A stretch of DNA of 6,157 nt from Deltaproteobacteria bacterium (GCA_019310865.1 JAFDDL010000237.1:1-6157), one strand, 5' to 3'. Numbered from the stretch's first letter, positions 1 through 5,422 are shown. The notes: generated by a model from the sequence alone, not told the origin. Made by a program: numbers and translations.

Positions 1-512
1 CCTTCAACATATGTAAACCCGCTGTCTCCGGCCTTTCTGACAGTTTCTTCAAACGCTGATTTTGATACATGAAATGGCGGCTCTACTATGAGAACTTGTC
101 CGCTCGGACTTAGTATTGTTCCTATCTCGTCAAAAAACGCTTTCTTATTCGGAATTTCGTGAATCATATAGAACAACAGAACAAAATCAACATGCTCTGA
201 CACGCCTATTTTATTCTCTTCGCACTTATGAAGTGTGATTCGTTTCTCAAGTTCTGTTCCTTTAATCTTATCTCTTACTTTCTGAAGCATTCCTTCCTGT
301 AAATCAGAAGCAATAACTTGACCGGATTTACCAACCATTTGAGCCATGTCAATAGAGAAAAATCCTGGACCACATCCGACATCGAGAACTGTCATGCCTT
401 CTTCAATATATGGCTTCAGTATTTTCTGAGGGTTTTGCAGCCATCTTCGAAATCTATTATCAAGACTACCTGCTCTTTCAACTGGGCATACACGATTGTT
501 TCTATTGCTCAC
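1..512 (-). CDS. Class I SAM-dependent methyltransferase, N-terminal 170 residues (runs off the left edge)
   Basis: The protein should transfer a methyl group from S-adenosylmethionine to an unidentified substrate, in the cytoplasm. Seen: residues 42-50 read VLDVGCGPG, the glycine-rich SAM-binding motif I. D70, at the end of the next predicted strand, is placed to bind the SAM ribose. HEIP at 118-121 and the segment LSPSGQVLIVEPP at 134-146 match the later strands of the UbiE/Methyltransf_11 type of Rossmann fold. The N-terminus carries a CPVERAG motif (9-15) followed by LDNRFRRWLQNPQKIL, which I recall as typical of a subgroup of these enzymes in anaerobes (recollection, not a search). The start is GTG at 510-512, with ribosome binding sequence AAAGGAG at 523-529 (minus strand) about ten bases upstream. 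No transmembrane segment is seen. The gene is visibly more AT-rich than uup and is transcribed divergently from it. The C-terminus lies outside the window, so the substrate cannot be inferred. Confidence 0.9.
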   Translation of the reverse strand, partial: MSNRNNRVCPVERAGSLDNRFRRWLQNPQKILKPYIEEGMTVLDVGCGPGFFSIDMAQMVGKSGQVIASDLQEGMLQKVRDKIKGTELEKRITLHKCEENKIGVSEHVDFVLLFYMIHEIPNKKAFFDEIGTILSPSGQVLIVEPPFHVSKSAFEETVRKAGDSGFTYVE

Positions 513-805
513 TGTATCTTTCTCCTTTTAAAGGCGACGCCGCTGGTCACTTATGCCAAAAGCTAACAAATAAATTGCAATCTGCTTGATTAACGATATG
601 TATTTTCATGAGATTCTATCAGATATCCGTGTTTTTGCAAGAGTCGGTCGTGTCAAAGCCCTCGACAATAAGCGGGAAAAATCGTCATTTGCCTGCCCCC
701 TCGCCGGTCCTTTCTTTCTTAATTGTTATTGACTTAATTATCGGGATGTTGTTCCTTATATTCCCAGTAACGACATTGACCGAAGGCAACCAAGGAAAAG
801 TCCTC
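513..805. other. Intergenic spacer between the methyltransferase and the plus-strand genes
   Basis: Apart from the ribosome binding site of the leftward gene (523-529), I see no convincing gene, RNA or repeat here. A plus-strand reading frame is open from an ATG at 608 through to 922. Its first two thirds lack a ribosome binding site and resemble no protein I know; only its last part, from 806, has features of a gene. Promoters for the two divergent directions must lie here, but I found no hexamer pair with acceptable spacing on either strand. Confidence 0.5.
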
Positions 806-922
806 TTGGAAAAGACTAAAATCATTTTTTTAATCACTTGCACGATGATGTGCATAGCTGCATGCAGCGGATCTTCCGGCTTCCTCCATAAAGTATTAGG
901 GGGTTACACTTTTATCAGTTAA
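806..922 (+). CDS. Possible 38-residue small lipoprotein
   Basis: A short frame starts at TTG (806-808), nine bases after AAGGA (792-796). The peptide has a basic start (MEKTK), a hydrophobic stretch at residues 6-19, and a lipobox-like IAAC at 17-20, followed by S and G residues at 21-25. This is the layout of a bacterial lipoprotein signal: Cys20 would be lipidated, leaving a mature peptide of only 19 residues. Size and layout recall entericidin-like small lipoproteins, but the sequence is not one I recognise. The stop at 920-922 is 14 bases before the uup ATG, so the two could be co-transcribed. Against it are the rare TTG start, the very short mature part, and the fact that a hydrophobic reading frame of this length can arise by chance. 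A longer reading from ATG 608 lacks a ribosome binding site. Confidence 0.3.
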   Translation: MEKTKIIFLITCTMMCIAACSGSSGFLHKVLGGYTFIS

Positions 923-936
923 AAGAGGTTGGCCCA

Positions 937-2841
937 ATGGCTCTGATTGGTATGCGGGATGTGTGCTGGGGATTTGTTGAGCCCCCGCTGCTGGAAAACG
1001 TAACATTCCAGATCGAAAAAGGCGAGCGCGTATGCCTGGTGGGTCGCAACGGTGTGGGCAAGTCTACCCTGCTGAAGCTCCTGGGCGGCGAAATGATTCC
1101 GGACAGTGGTGATGTCTGGCGACAACAGGGCGTCAGCGTGGCTTCGCTGGAACAGGATGTTCCTGCGCGATTCGATGGCACCATCTTTGATGTGGTTGTC
1201 GAGGGCCTCGGTAATATAGGCCGGGCCCTGGCCGAACACAGCCGGATCTGCAGACACACTGAGACCCGAGTCACTCCCGCACTGGCAAAAAGGCGCGACG
1301 AACTGCAGCATATGCTGGACGCCGGCAATGGATGGGAACTGTTAACCGGCGTTGAAAACATTCTTTCACGAACCCGGCTAGATCCGGAGAACCTGTTCGC
1401 CGATCTTTCTGCAGGACTGAAACGGCGCGCATTGCTTGCACGTGCCCTGGCCGGCAAACCAGACCTACTTCTTCTGGATGAACCCACCAACCATCTTGAC
1501 ATCGAAACGATCATATGGATGGAAGACTTTATCCTACGCCACGTAAAAACGCTGCTGTTTATCACCCATGACCGCGCTTTTCTAAAGAAGATTGCCGGCA
1601 GAATCCTGGAACTGGATCGGGGCCGTCTGGTTTCCTATGACTCTGATTATGCCACCTATTTAAAAGGAAGACAGGCTGCCCTGGTGGTCGAAGAAACACA
1701 AAATGGGGTATTCGATAAAAAACTGTCCCAGGAAGAAGCCTGGATCAGAAAAGGGATAAAAGCCCGTAGAACGCGAAATCAAGGGCGCGTCAGGAGTCTG
1801 CAAAAGATGCGTGCAGCCTACCAGGCCCGCCGCCGAAAAATCGGTAATGTTAGGCTGCAGGTTCAGGATGCGGAACGGACCGGCAAGCTTGTCCTCGAAG
1901 CCGGAAAAGTGAGCTTTTCCTATGGACAAAACCCGATTGTACGGGATTTTTCCACGGTCATCATGCGCGGAGACAAGGTGGGCATCATCGGCTCCAACGG
2001 TGTGGGCAAAACCACCCTGCTGAATATCCTTTTAAAAACAACGAGACCGGAAACAGGCAGTGTCCGTCACGGCACCAACCTTCAGGTCGTTTATTTTGAC
2101 CAACTCCGGGCGCAGCTCGATGAGCAAAAGACCGTGCGGGAAAACATCGTCGCCGGCAACGACTTTATTATCTTTAACAACCGGAAACGCCACGTCATCG
2201 GCTACCTTCAGGATTTTCTCTTCTCCCCTGAAAGATGCCACACGCCGGTTTGTGTCCTTTCCGGCGGAGAAAAGAACCGCTTGATGCTGGCCAAGTTGTT
2301 CACGCAGCCGGCCAACGTTCTGGTGATGGACGAGCCCACCAATGATCTTGATGCCGAAACCCTGGAGCTTTTGGAGGAATTGATTTTCGAGTATCCGGGG
2401 ACCCTTCTGCTGGTCAGCCACGACCGGGACTTCTTAAACAATGTGGTCACCAATACCATCGTCTTTGAAGGCAACGGGCAGGTAGTGGAATATATTGGCG
2501 GGTATGATGATTGGCTGCGTCAGCGGCCGAAACGCGGGGCCGAGTCGCGGCCGGGAAAAAAAGTCCGTAATAAAATCCAGCCAAAACCCCGGGCGCCTCA
2601 ATCACGAAAGCTGGGGTATATGCAGAATCGGGAACTGCAGGATCTGCCCCAAAAGATCGAAGCCCTTGAATCAGTGCAAAAAGAGCTGTTTGTGATCCTG
2701 TCCGATCCCTTGTTTTATAAAAAAGAAAAAGACGAGATGACCCGAACTAAATCGGATCTCCAACGCGTCGAACGAGAAATCGAGATTGCCTACCGTCGAT
2801 GGGAAGAACTTGAAATGATGACATCACAACAGGACACCTAG
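937..2841 (+). CDS. uup: ABC-F ATPase, Uup type
   Basis: Uup is a soluble ABC-F protein with two fused ATPase domains and no membrane domain. The family acts on the ribosome, and E. coli Uup is also linked to precise excision of transposons and binds DNA through its C-terminus (established knowledge). Seen: domain 1 has Walker A GRNGVGKST (36-44), signature LSAG (157-160), Walker B LLLLDEP (177-183) with E182 as catalytic base, and switch H211. The basic linker between domains spans about 240-312 and includes WIRKGIKARRTRN (269-281), a hallmark of Uup. Domain 2 has Walker A GSNGVGKTT (352-360), signature LSGGE (441-445), Walker B VLVMDEP (461-467) and H495. A charged coiled coil at about 555-628 ends in RRWEELE, like E. 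coli Uup. The length of 634 is almost that of E. coli Uup (635, from memory). The ATG at 937 follows AAGAGG (923-928) by eight bases. One oddity is Ala159 in place of the usual second-position Gly of the first signature. The TAG stop (2839-2841) abuts a repeat end. Confidence 0.96.
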   Translation: MALIGMRDVCWGFVEPPLLENVTFQIEKGERVCLVGRNGVGKSTLLKLLGGEMIPDSGDVWRQQGVSVASLEQDVPARFDGTIFDVVVEGLGNIGRALAEHSRICRHTETRVTPALAKRRDELQHMLDAGNGWELLTGVENILSRTRLDPENLFADLSAGLKRRALLARALAGKPDLLLLDEPTNHLDIETIIWMEDFILRHVKTLLFITHDRAFLKKIAGRILELDRGRLVSYDSDYATYLKGRQAALVVEETQNGVFDKKLSQEEAWIRKGIKARRTRNQGRVRSLQKMRAAYQARRRKIGNVRLQVQDAERTGKLVLEAGKVSFSYGQNPIVRDFSTVIMRGDKVGIIGSNGVGKTTLLNILLKTTRPETGSVRHGTNLQVVYFDQLRAQLDEQKTVRENIVAGNDFIIFNNRKRHVIGYLQDFLFSPERCHTPVCVLSGGEKNRLMLAKLFTQPANVLVMDEPTNDLDAETLELLEELIFEYPGTLLLVSHDRDFLNNVVTNTIVFEGNGQVVEYIGGYDDWLRQRPKRGAESRPGKKVRNKIQPKPRAPQSRKLGYMQNRELQDLPQKIEALESVQKELFVILSDPLFYKKEKDEMTRTKSDLQRVEREIEIAYRRWEELEMMTSQQDT

Positions 2842-2930
2842 GGCTCGCGCAGGAAAACGTAATCTCCGAAAATACATTCACCTTCGGCGGCGGGGGCGGC
2901 TCCATCATAGCAATGGGTTTGCCATGCTTA
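2841..2930. repeat. Extra copy of the palindromic element's end, next to the uup stop
   Basis: The 12 bases gggctcgcgcag at 2841-2852 are identical to the inverted right end of the neighbouring palindromic element (3075-3086) and differ at one base from its left end (2931-2942). Beyond these 12 bases the similarity fades, although cgaaaatac (2867-2875) also occurs in the inner arm of the palindrome. This may be a decayed or internally deleted earlier insertion, or the true outer left end of a larger 2841-3086 unit. The last base of the uup TAG stop is the first base of the repeat. The rest of the segment is a GC-rich spacer (2884-2902) without a recognisable gene. Confidence 0.55.
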
Positions 2931-3086
2931 GGGTTCGCGCAGAAATTAATTCACAATTTTAGGTGTTGAGGCGCCCAGCTGGCAAGGCACGAAAATTAAA
3001 GAATATCGGGATATTCTGTATTTTCGTAACGCCGTCAGATGGGATGCATCGACACATAAAATGTGAAGTTATTTCTGCGCGAGCCC
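2931..3086. mobile_element. 156-bp palindromic MITE-like element
   Basis: The element begins gggttcgcgcagaaat and its right end, read in reverse complement, begins gggctcgcgcagaaat: one difference in 16 bases, with similarity continuing through about 30 bases. The inner part also pairs. Bases 2989-3007 are complementary to 3010-3027 with few differences, closing on the perfect gaatatc-gg-gatattc at 3001-3016. The midpoint falls exactly between two 77-base arms, so the whole element is one imperfect palindrome that could fold into a long hairpin as single-stranded DNA or RNA. TTA occurs directly on both sides (2928-2930 and 3087-3089), consistent with a 3-bp target duplication. It has no coding capacity, so it would need a transposase made elsewhere; I cannot name the insertion sequence family. 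It may also affect transcription past the end of uup. Confidence 0.75.
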
Positions 3087-3262
3087 TTAGTCACCAGAAT
3101 GGGCTGTCAACAGATAATAGCCGGTAGTTAAACCCCAAAATGGGTATATCCCCTACCCCCTTTTCGCCTTTAAACCACCGCATATACGGAAAAACCCGTC
3201 TATCAACATTTGCCATTTTTTTACCAATATTCAACATCGCATTTTGGCAAATTTCCATCGAC

Positions 3263-3285
3263 AGGGGGTATGGCGCATACCCCCT
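3263..3285. repeat. Perfect GC-rich hairpin AGGGGGTAT / ATACCCCCT
   Basis: The arms 3263-3271 and 3277-3285 are perfectly complementary, with loop GGCGC; an additional G-C pair can close the loop to three bases. No run of T follows on either strand, so it is not a standard intrinsic terminator. The left arm AGGGGGTA could also pair with TACCCCCT at 3154-3161, giving an alternative structure. Its role is unknown; it could be a transcript-end structure, a regulatory fold or a protein site. Confidence 0.6.
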
Positions 3286-3398
3286 CCTTACCTACTTAAT
3301 CCCATAGAAGCCCAATTGCCAGACGTTTACTCAATGACCCATCATAGCCACTGTTCCTTTAATCGTGCCTGCACGCATGGTAAAAACGCCAATCCGAT

Positions 3399-3459
3399 AT
3401 AGCAAGATTTGCCAAAAAAATAGCAAAAGTTGCTATACAGCCATCGTAAAATTTGCTAT
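3399..3459. promoter_or_regulatory. Cluster of four ATAGCAA / TTGCTAT heptamers, possible operator
   Basis: The heptamer ATAGCAA occurs at 3399-3405 and 3420-3426, and its reverse complement TTGCTAT at 3430-3436 and 3453-3459. The two inner copies form a perfect inverted repeat separated by AAG. Copies in the same orientation start 21 and 23 bases apart, close to two helical turns. This symmetry is typical of cooperative binding by a dimeric regulator. The last two copies also fall at roughly -35/-10 spacing (TTGCTA 3430-3435, TGCTAT 3454-3459, 18 bases between), so a promoter could be embedded here, but the match to sigma-70 hexamers is weak. The cluster lies about 200 bases before the gene at 3663, its most likely target. 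Confidence 0.45.
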
Positions 3460-3491
3460 GGTTCCATTTTATATCGTAAATTTTATGGTTT
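3443..3491 (+). repeat. Imperfect direct repeat ATCGTAAA...ATGGTT, 30-bp period
   Basis: ATCGTAAAATTTGCTATGGTT (one unit, from 3443) is echoed by ATCGTAAATTTTATGGTT from 3473, with the first eight bases identical and starting exactly 30 bases later. The first unit overlaps the last TTGCTAT heptamer. It may be part of the same control region or a short local duplication. Confidence 0.4.
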
Positions 3492-3662
3492 ATCCCGATT
3501 ATCGTATCGAAAAGCTGGATCAGGATGTCATGACAATAAATCGCATTCAAATTTATGCCTTTGTCGCAGCAAGCGCCTTATCTGAGCTTTACAACAAATT
3601 TTTTCATACCATCCGAGTTGGATATTAATTTAATAGTTTAATGATTTTAAAGGACGACGATC

Positions 3663-4268
3663 ATGATTGGTGACACCCACATGTCTTCAAATGAAAACGA
3701 ACCCAAAGAAAGGCGGCTTGGTCCCCCTGACAGGCGGATCGGAACACCTGATGCCCGAGTGGATAATGATGAACATCGGATTGGTTTGTCAAATAGAAGA
3801 ATGGCCACATATGACAAAAACATCACTATCGTCACCGGCCATGGAGAATACAAGGGAACAATCAACCTTAATTCCGCCTCTGTAAGGGTTGACAGTGTCG
3901 GCGATTATTTTACAAAGAGCGATATTGCCTTCATAACTGCGTATAATGCAATTCTGGCTGGTCAACCCGGTAAAGTGGCCTTGGTAAATATTAAAGATGC
4001 CGCAATGATAATTCCACATGAAGATATGCCCCTTCCAGCACTGGAAGTGAGGCATGATGTTAATGTAATGGTCAAGTTGAGATTTGGTATCGGACAAATA
4101 GCGGGGAAAACAAATTTACTGGGCGAAACTCGACCAGTGGATAGGATTAGCGATCTCCTTAATTATCCCGGGAAGAAGTGGCTGATCGTATATGAAACAA
4201 GCTTTAGGGGAAGATCCATACCGGCAGCTATTATTAATTTCGATTTTATCTCTAGTGTTGAGGGTTGA
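3663..4268 (+). CDS. Uncharacterised 201-residue protein with two tandem beta-rich domains
   Basis: I do not recognise a function. Seen: residues 16-46 form a charged, probably disordered tail rich in RR pairs (ERRLG, DRRIG, SNRR). Two similar segments follow, at about 53-121 and 134-200. In each, a strand pair with glycine leads to a (R)xVDxxxD motif (RVDSVGDYF at 75-83; PVDRISDLL at 158-166), then alternating hydrophobic strands ending in an ALVNIKDAAMIIP-type stretch (106-118) or AIINFDFISSV (189-199). I read this as an internal duplication. The pattern recalls short beta domains of the DUF6812 kind; this is a recollection and tentative. There is no signal peptide or membrane segment, so it is probably cytoplasmic. 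ATG 3663 follows AAAGGA (3649-3654) by eight bases; ATG 3681 is a weaker alternative. A PAS protein gene begins 53 bases downstream, suggesting co-transcription and a shared signalling role. Confidence 0.8.
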   Translation: MIGDTHMSSNENEPKERRLGPPDRRIGTPDARVDNDEHRIGLSNRRMATYDKNITIVTGHGEYKGTINLNSASVRVDSVGDYFTKSDIAFITAYNAILAGQPGKVALVNIKDAAMIIPHEDMPLPALEVRHDVNVMVKLRFGIGQIAGKTNLLGETRPVDRISDLLNYPGKKWLIVYETSFRGRSIPAAIINFDFISSVEG

Positions 4269-4321
4269 TACAGGCTATTTAAATAAATATTACCCCAGCA
4301 GTTTTCACCGGGAGAAACGAC

Positions 4322-4933
4322 TTGAACGAAAGCTTGATAAATAGCGACGGTTACCTTCGATCCGTAATTGACACCATCCCGTCTATCGTTTTTATCACCG
4401 ACGCCGATGCCAAAATTCTGGATGCAAACAAGGCCGCCAGTGAAGCCCTTGATGGAAATGACCGTCCGATTGTGCGCAGGCTTTGCGGTGATGTCCTTCG
4501 GTGCATTAATGCCGGTGAATCGGGTGAATATTGCGGAAAAACGAATACGTGTGATTACTGCATAATACGCGGCTCCATAGCTGAGGCACTCGAAGGCCAA
4601 AGAGTTCATCGGAGAAGGGCCATGATTGAAATCGGCACCGAGGGCAACACCGAAAATGTGCATCTGTTTGTATCAGCGGCACCCTTCAATTTTTTTAACA
4701 GCGACCATATTGCCAGTGAGCTGTCCCTGATTATCCTGGAAGACATAACCGAACTAATGGAACTAAAAAAGATTGTGCCAATCTGTTCTAACTGTAAACG
4801 CATCAGAAAGGATGATAATTATTGGGAACAGGTTGAAAGTTTTATGCAAAGATGCCACAAATTTCATTTTACTCATAGTATCTGTCCGGATTGTCGTGAA
4901 AAACTATACCCGGACCTGAGACCGTATAAATAG
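4322..4933 (+). CDS. Cysteine-rich PAS-domain protein with C-terminal CxxC...CxxC module
   Basis: A probable soluble sensor or adaptor protein. Seen: residues 11-145 form a PAS domain, with YLRSVIDTIPSIVFITD at 11-27, the DANKAASEAL helix (34-43) and the closing strand LSLIILEDITE (134-144). Inside it lie four cysteines in the pattern C-x9-C-x5-C-x2-C (C61, C71, C77, C80), an arrangement I know from PAS proteins of anaerobes; it could bind metal or sense redox state (inference). The tail, 152-200, has CSNCKRIR (155-162) and CPDC (188-191) around a YWEQVESFM helix. This zinc-ribbon-like segment commonly ends PAS and response-regulator proteins, with unknown role. No kinase, diguanylate cyclase, phosphodiesterase or DNA-binding domain is present, so output must pass through a partner. 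The start is TTG 4322, seven bases after GGGAG (4310-4314); no ATG fits upstream of the PAS domain. It probably shares a transcript with the gene at 3663. Confidence 0.88.
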   Translation: MNESLINSDGYLRSVIDTIPSIVFITDADAKILDANKAASEALDGNDRPIVRRLCGDVLRCINAGESGEYCGKTNTCDYCIIRGSIAEALEGQRVHRRRAMIEIGTEGNTENVHLFVSAAPFNFFNSDHIASELSLIILEDITELMELKKIVPICSNCKRIRKDDNYWEQVESFMQRCHKFHFTHSICPDCREKLYPDLRPYK

Positions 4934-5026
4934 CCCCTAACAATTTGGGTGGGAGGTCGATCAATAGCGTTAGCTGTCTTCGTCCTGTAACTGAAACAAC
5001 CAAGTTCATATTATAGCGGATCATCG
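4934..5026. other. Short spacer after the PAS gene
   Basis: This 93-base gap shows no terminator hairpin followed by T residues. The cluster therefore probably reads through into the small gene at 5027. TATTAT at 5009-5014 could serve as a -10 hexamer for the small gene, but no credible -35 element is at the right distance. Confidence 0.35.
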
Positions 5027-5233
5027 ATGCCGGAAAGACGCTTCATATCCACAGTCAATATCTTAGCCGTGCGGCTTCCGTCTGGTCGAACAGTATGCAC
5101 GAACTGTTTGGGCAGCTTTTCGTTGATGGCCGCCAACACCGATACGAATGAAGTCATCACATATCATAATGTCAAAGAGTACCCAGGTGCATTTTGCCAC
5201 GTATGCATGAAACCGATAAGGGGGCTGCCGTGA
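5027..5233 (+). CDS. Small protein with two CxxC pairs (probable zinc-binding), 68 residues
   Basis: Unrecognised family. Seen: VCTNC (C24, C27) and FCHVC (C57, C60) are separated by 29 residues, the arrangement of a treble-clef or zinc-ribbon fold, with a predicted strand and helix between them. No signal peptide or membrane segment is visible, so it is probably cytoplasmic and could bind zinc or act in a redox pair. The assigned ATG (5027) has only a weak GCGGA (5016-5020) upstream; GTG at 5069 is an alternative start that would keep both cysteine pairs. A strong intrinsic terminator starts 22 bases after the stop, which supports a real transcript ending here. It lies 93 bases after the PAS gene, which carries its own CxxC pairs, so a functional tie is plausible but unproven. 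Confidence 0.55.
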   Translation: MPERRFISTVNILAVRLPSGRTVCTNCLGSFSLMAANTDTNEVITYHNVKEYPGAFCHVCMKPIRGLP

Positions 5234-5254
5234 GATTGCCGGGTGCACGAACGG

Positions 5255-5291
5255 AGGCAGGGTTCAGCAATGGCCCTGCCTTTTTGTTTTT
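5255..5291 (+). terminator. Intrinsic (Rho-independent) terminator
   Basis: The stem AGGCAGGG (5255-5262) and CCCTGCCT (5274-5281) is perfect over eight pairs, with an 11-base loop, followed at once by a T-rich run (TTTTTGTTTTT, 5281-5291). It ends the transcript carrying the small CxxC gene and probably the whole 3663-5233 cluster, separating it from the cupin region. Confidence 0.9.
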
Positions 5292-5310
5292 CTGGACATC
5301 CATATCAATG

Positions 5311-5316
5311 TATAAT
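5311..5316 (+). promoter_or_regulatory. Candidate -10 element for the cupin transcript
   Basis: A perfect TATAAT lies 20 bases after the terminator's T-run and before the small ORF and cupin gene. No good -35 element is seen: at 17-base spacing the sequence is TTTTCT (5288-5293), and TGGACA (5293-5298) is too close. The position, just after a terminator and before the next gene, makes a promoter reasonable. Confidence 0.35.
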
Positions 5317-5372
5317 ACTGTGTGTGTCATGGTCTACCTCCTTGGTTATGGCTCTGAGCCGTTTGATCCTAT

Positions 5373-5393
5373 TGGGTTGAACAGCTTAACCCA
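5373..5393. promoter_or_regulatory. Inverted repeat TGGGTTGA / TTAACCCA in the leader of the cupin transcript
   Basis: Arms 5373-5380 and 5386-5393 are complementary except for one G-U type pair, with loop ACAGC. The repeat sits about 60 bases downstream of the candidate -10 and just before the AGGGGGAG stretch (5401-5408). It could be an operator or an RNA hairpin that affects translation; no evidence favours one over the other. Confidence 0.35.
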
Positions 5394-5422
5394 CGTTGCA
5401 AGGGGGAGACCTTTCAAACAAT

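Larger units (their letters stand above)
3090..3662. other. Gene-poor, structure-rich spacer before the PAS cluster
   Basis: I see no convincing gene in these 570 bases. A plus-strand frame at 3365-3628 has no ribosome binding site and an unlikely composition. The left half holds runs of C and G that form the hairpin at 3263-3285, plus a second inverted pair ATTTGCCA (3208-3215) and TGGCAAAT (near 3245-3252). The right half holds the ATAGCAA/TTGCTAT heptamer cluster and an imperfect direct repeat. The last bases carry the ribosome binding site AAAGGA (3649-3654) of the next gene. The most likely content is the promoter and control region of the 3663 gene, preceded by remnants of repeats. Confidence 0.5.

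Noticed and set aside
729..762. TTGACT (729-734) and TATATT (757-762) as a promoter for uup
   Set aside because: The spacing of more than 20 bases is too long for sigma-70.
608..922. 104-codon plus-strand frame with two hydrophobic stretches, read as a membrane protein
   Set aside because: The ATG at 608 has no ribosome binding site, and the first 66 codons resemble no protein. Only the last 38 codons, from TTG 806, carry a believable start and lipobox.
915..1565. Minus-strand frame of 216 codons, rich in Ser and Arg
   Set aside because: It lies wholly opposite uup, whose motifs are unmistakable; the composition is that of an antisense shadow.
3263..3285. Hairpin AGGGGGTAT/ATACCCCCT as an intrinsic terminator for uup
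   Set aside because: No T-run follows on either strand, and it lies more than 400 bases after the uup stop.
3365..3628. 87-codon plus-strand frame in the spacer before 3663
   Set aside because: It has no ribosome binding site, no recognisable domain and a mixed composition, and it runs across the heptamer cluster and direct repeats. A shorter start at ATG 3530 has AGGA only four bases away and gives 32 codons.
4163..4663. 166-codon minus-strand frame
   Set aside because: It covers the antisense of the PAS gene and the end of the preceding gene; no motif or start signal supports it.
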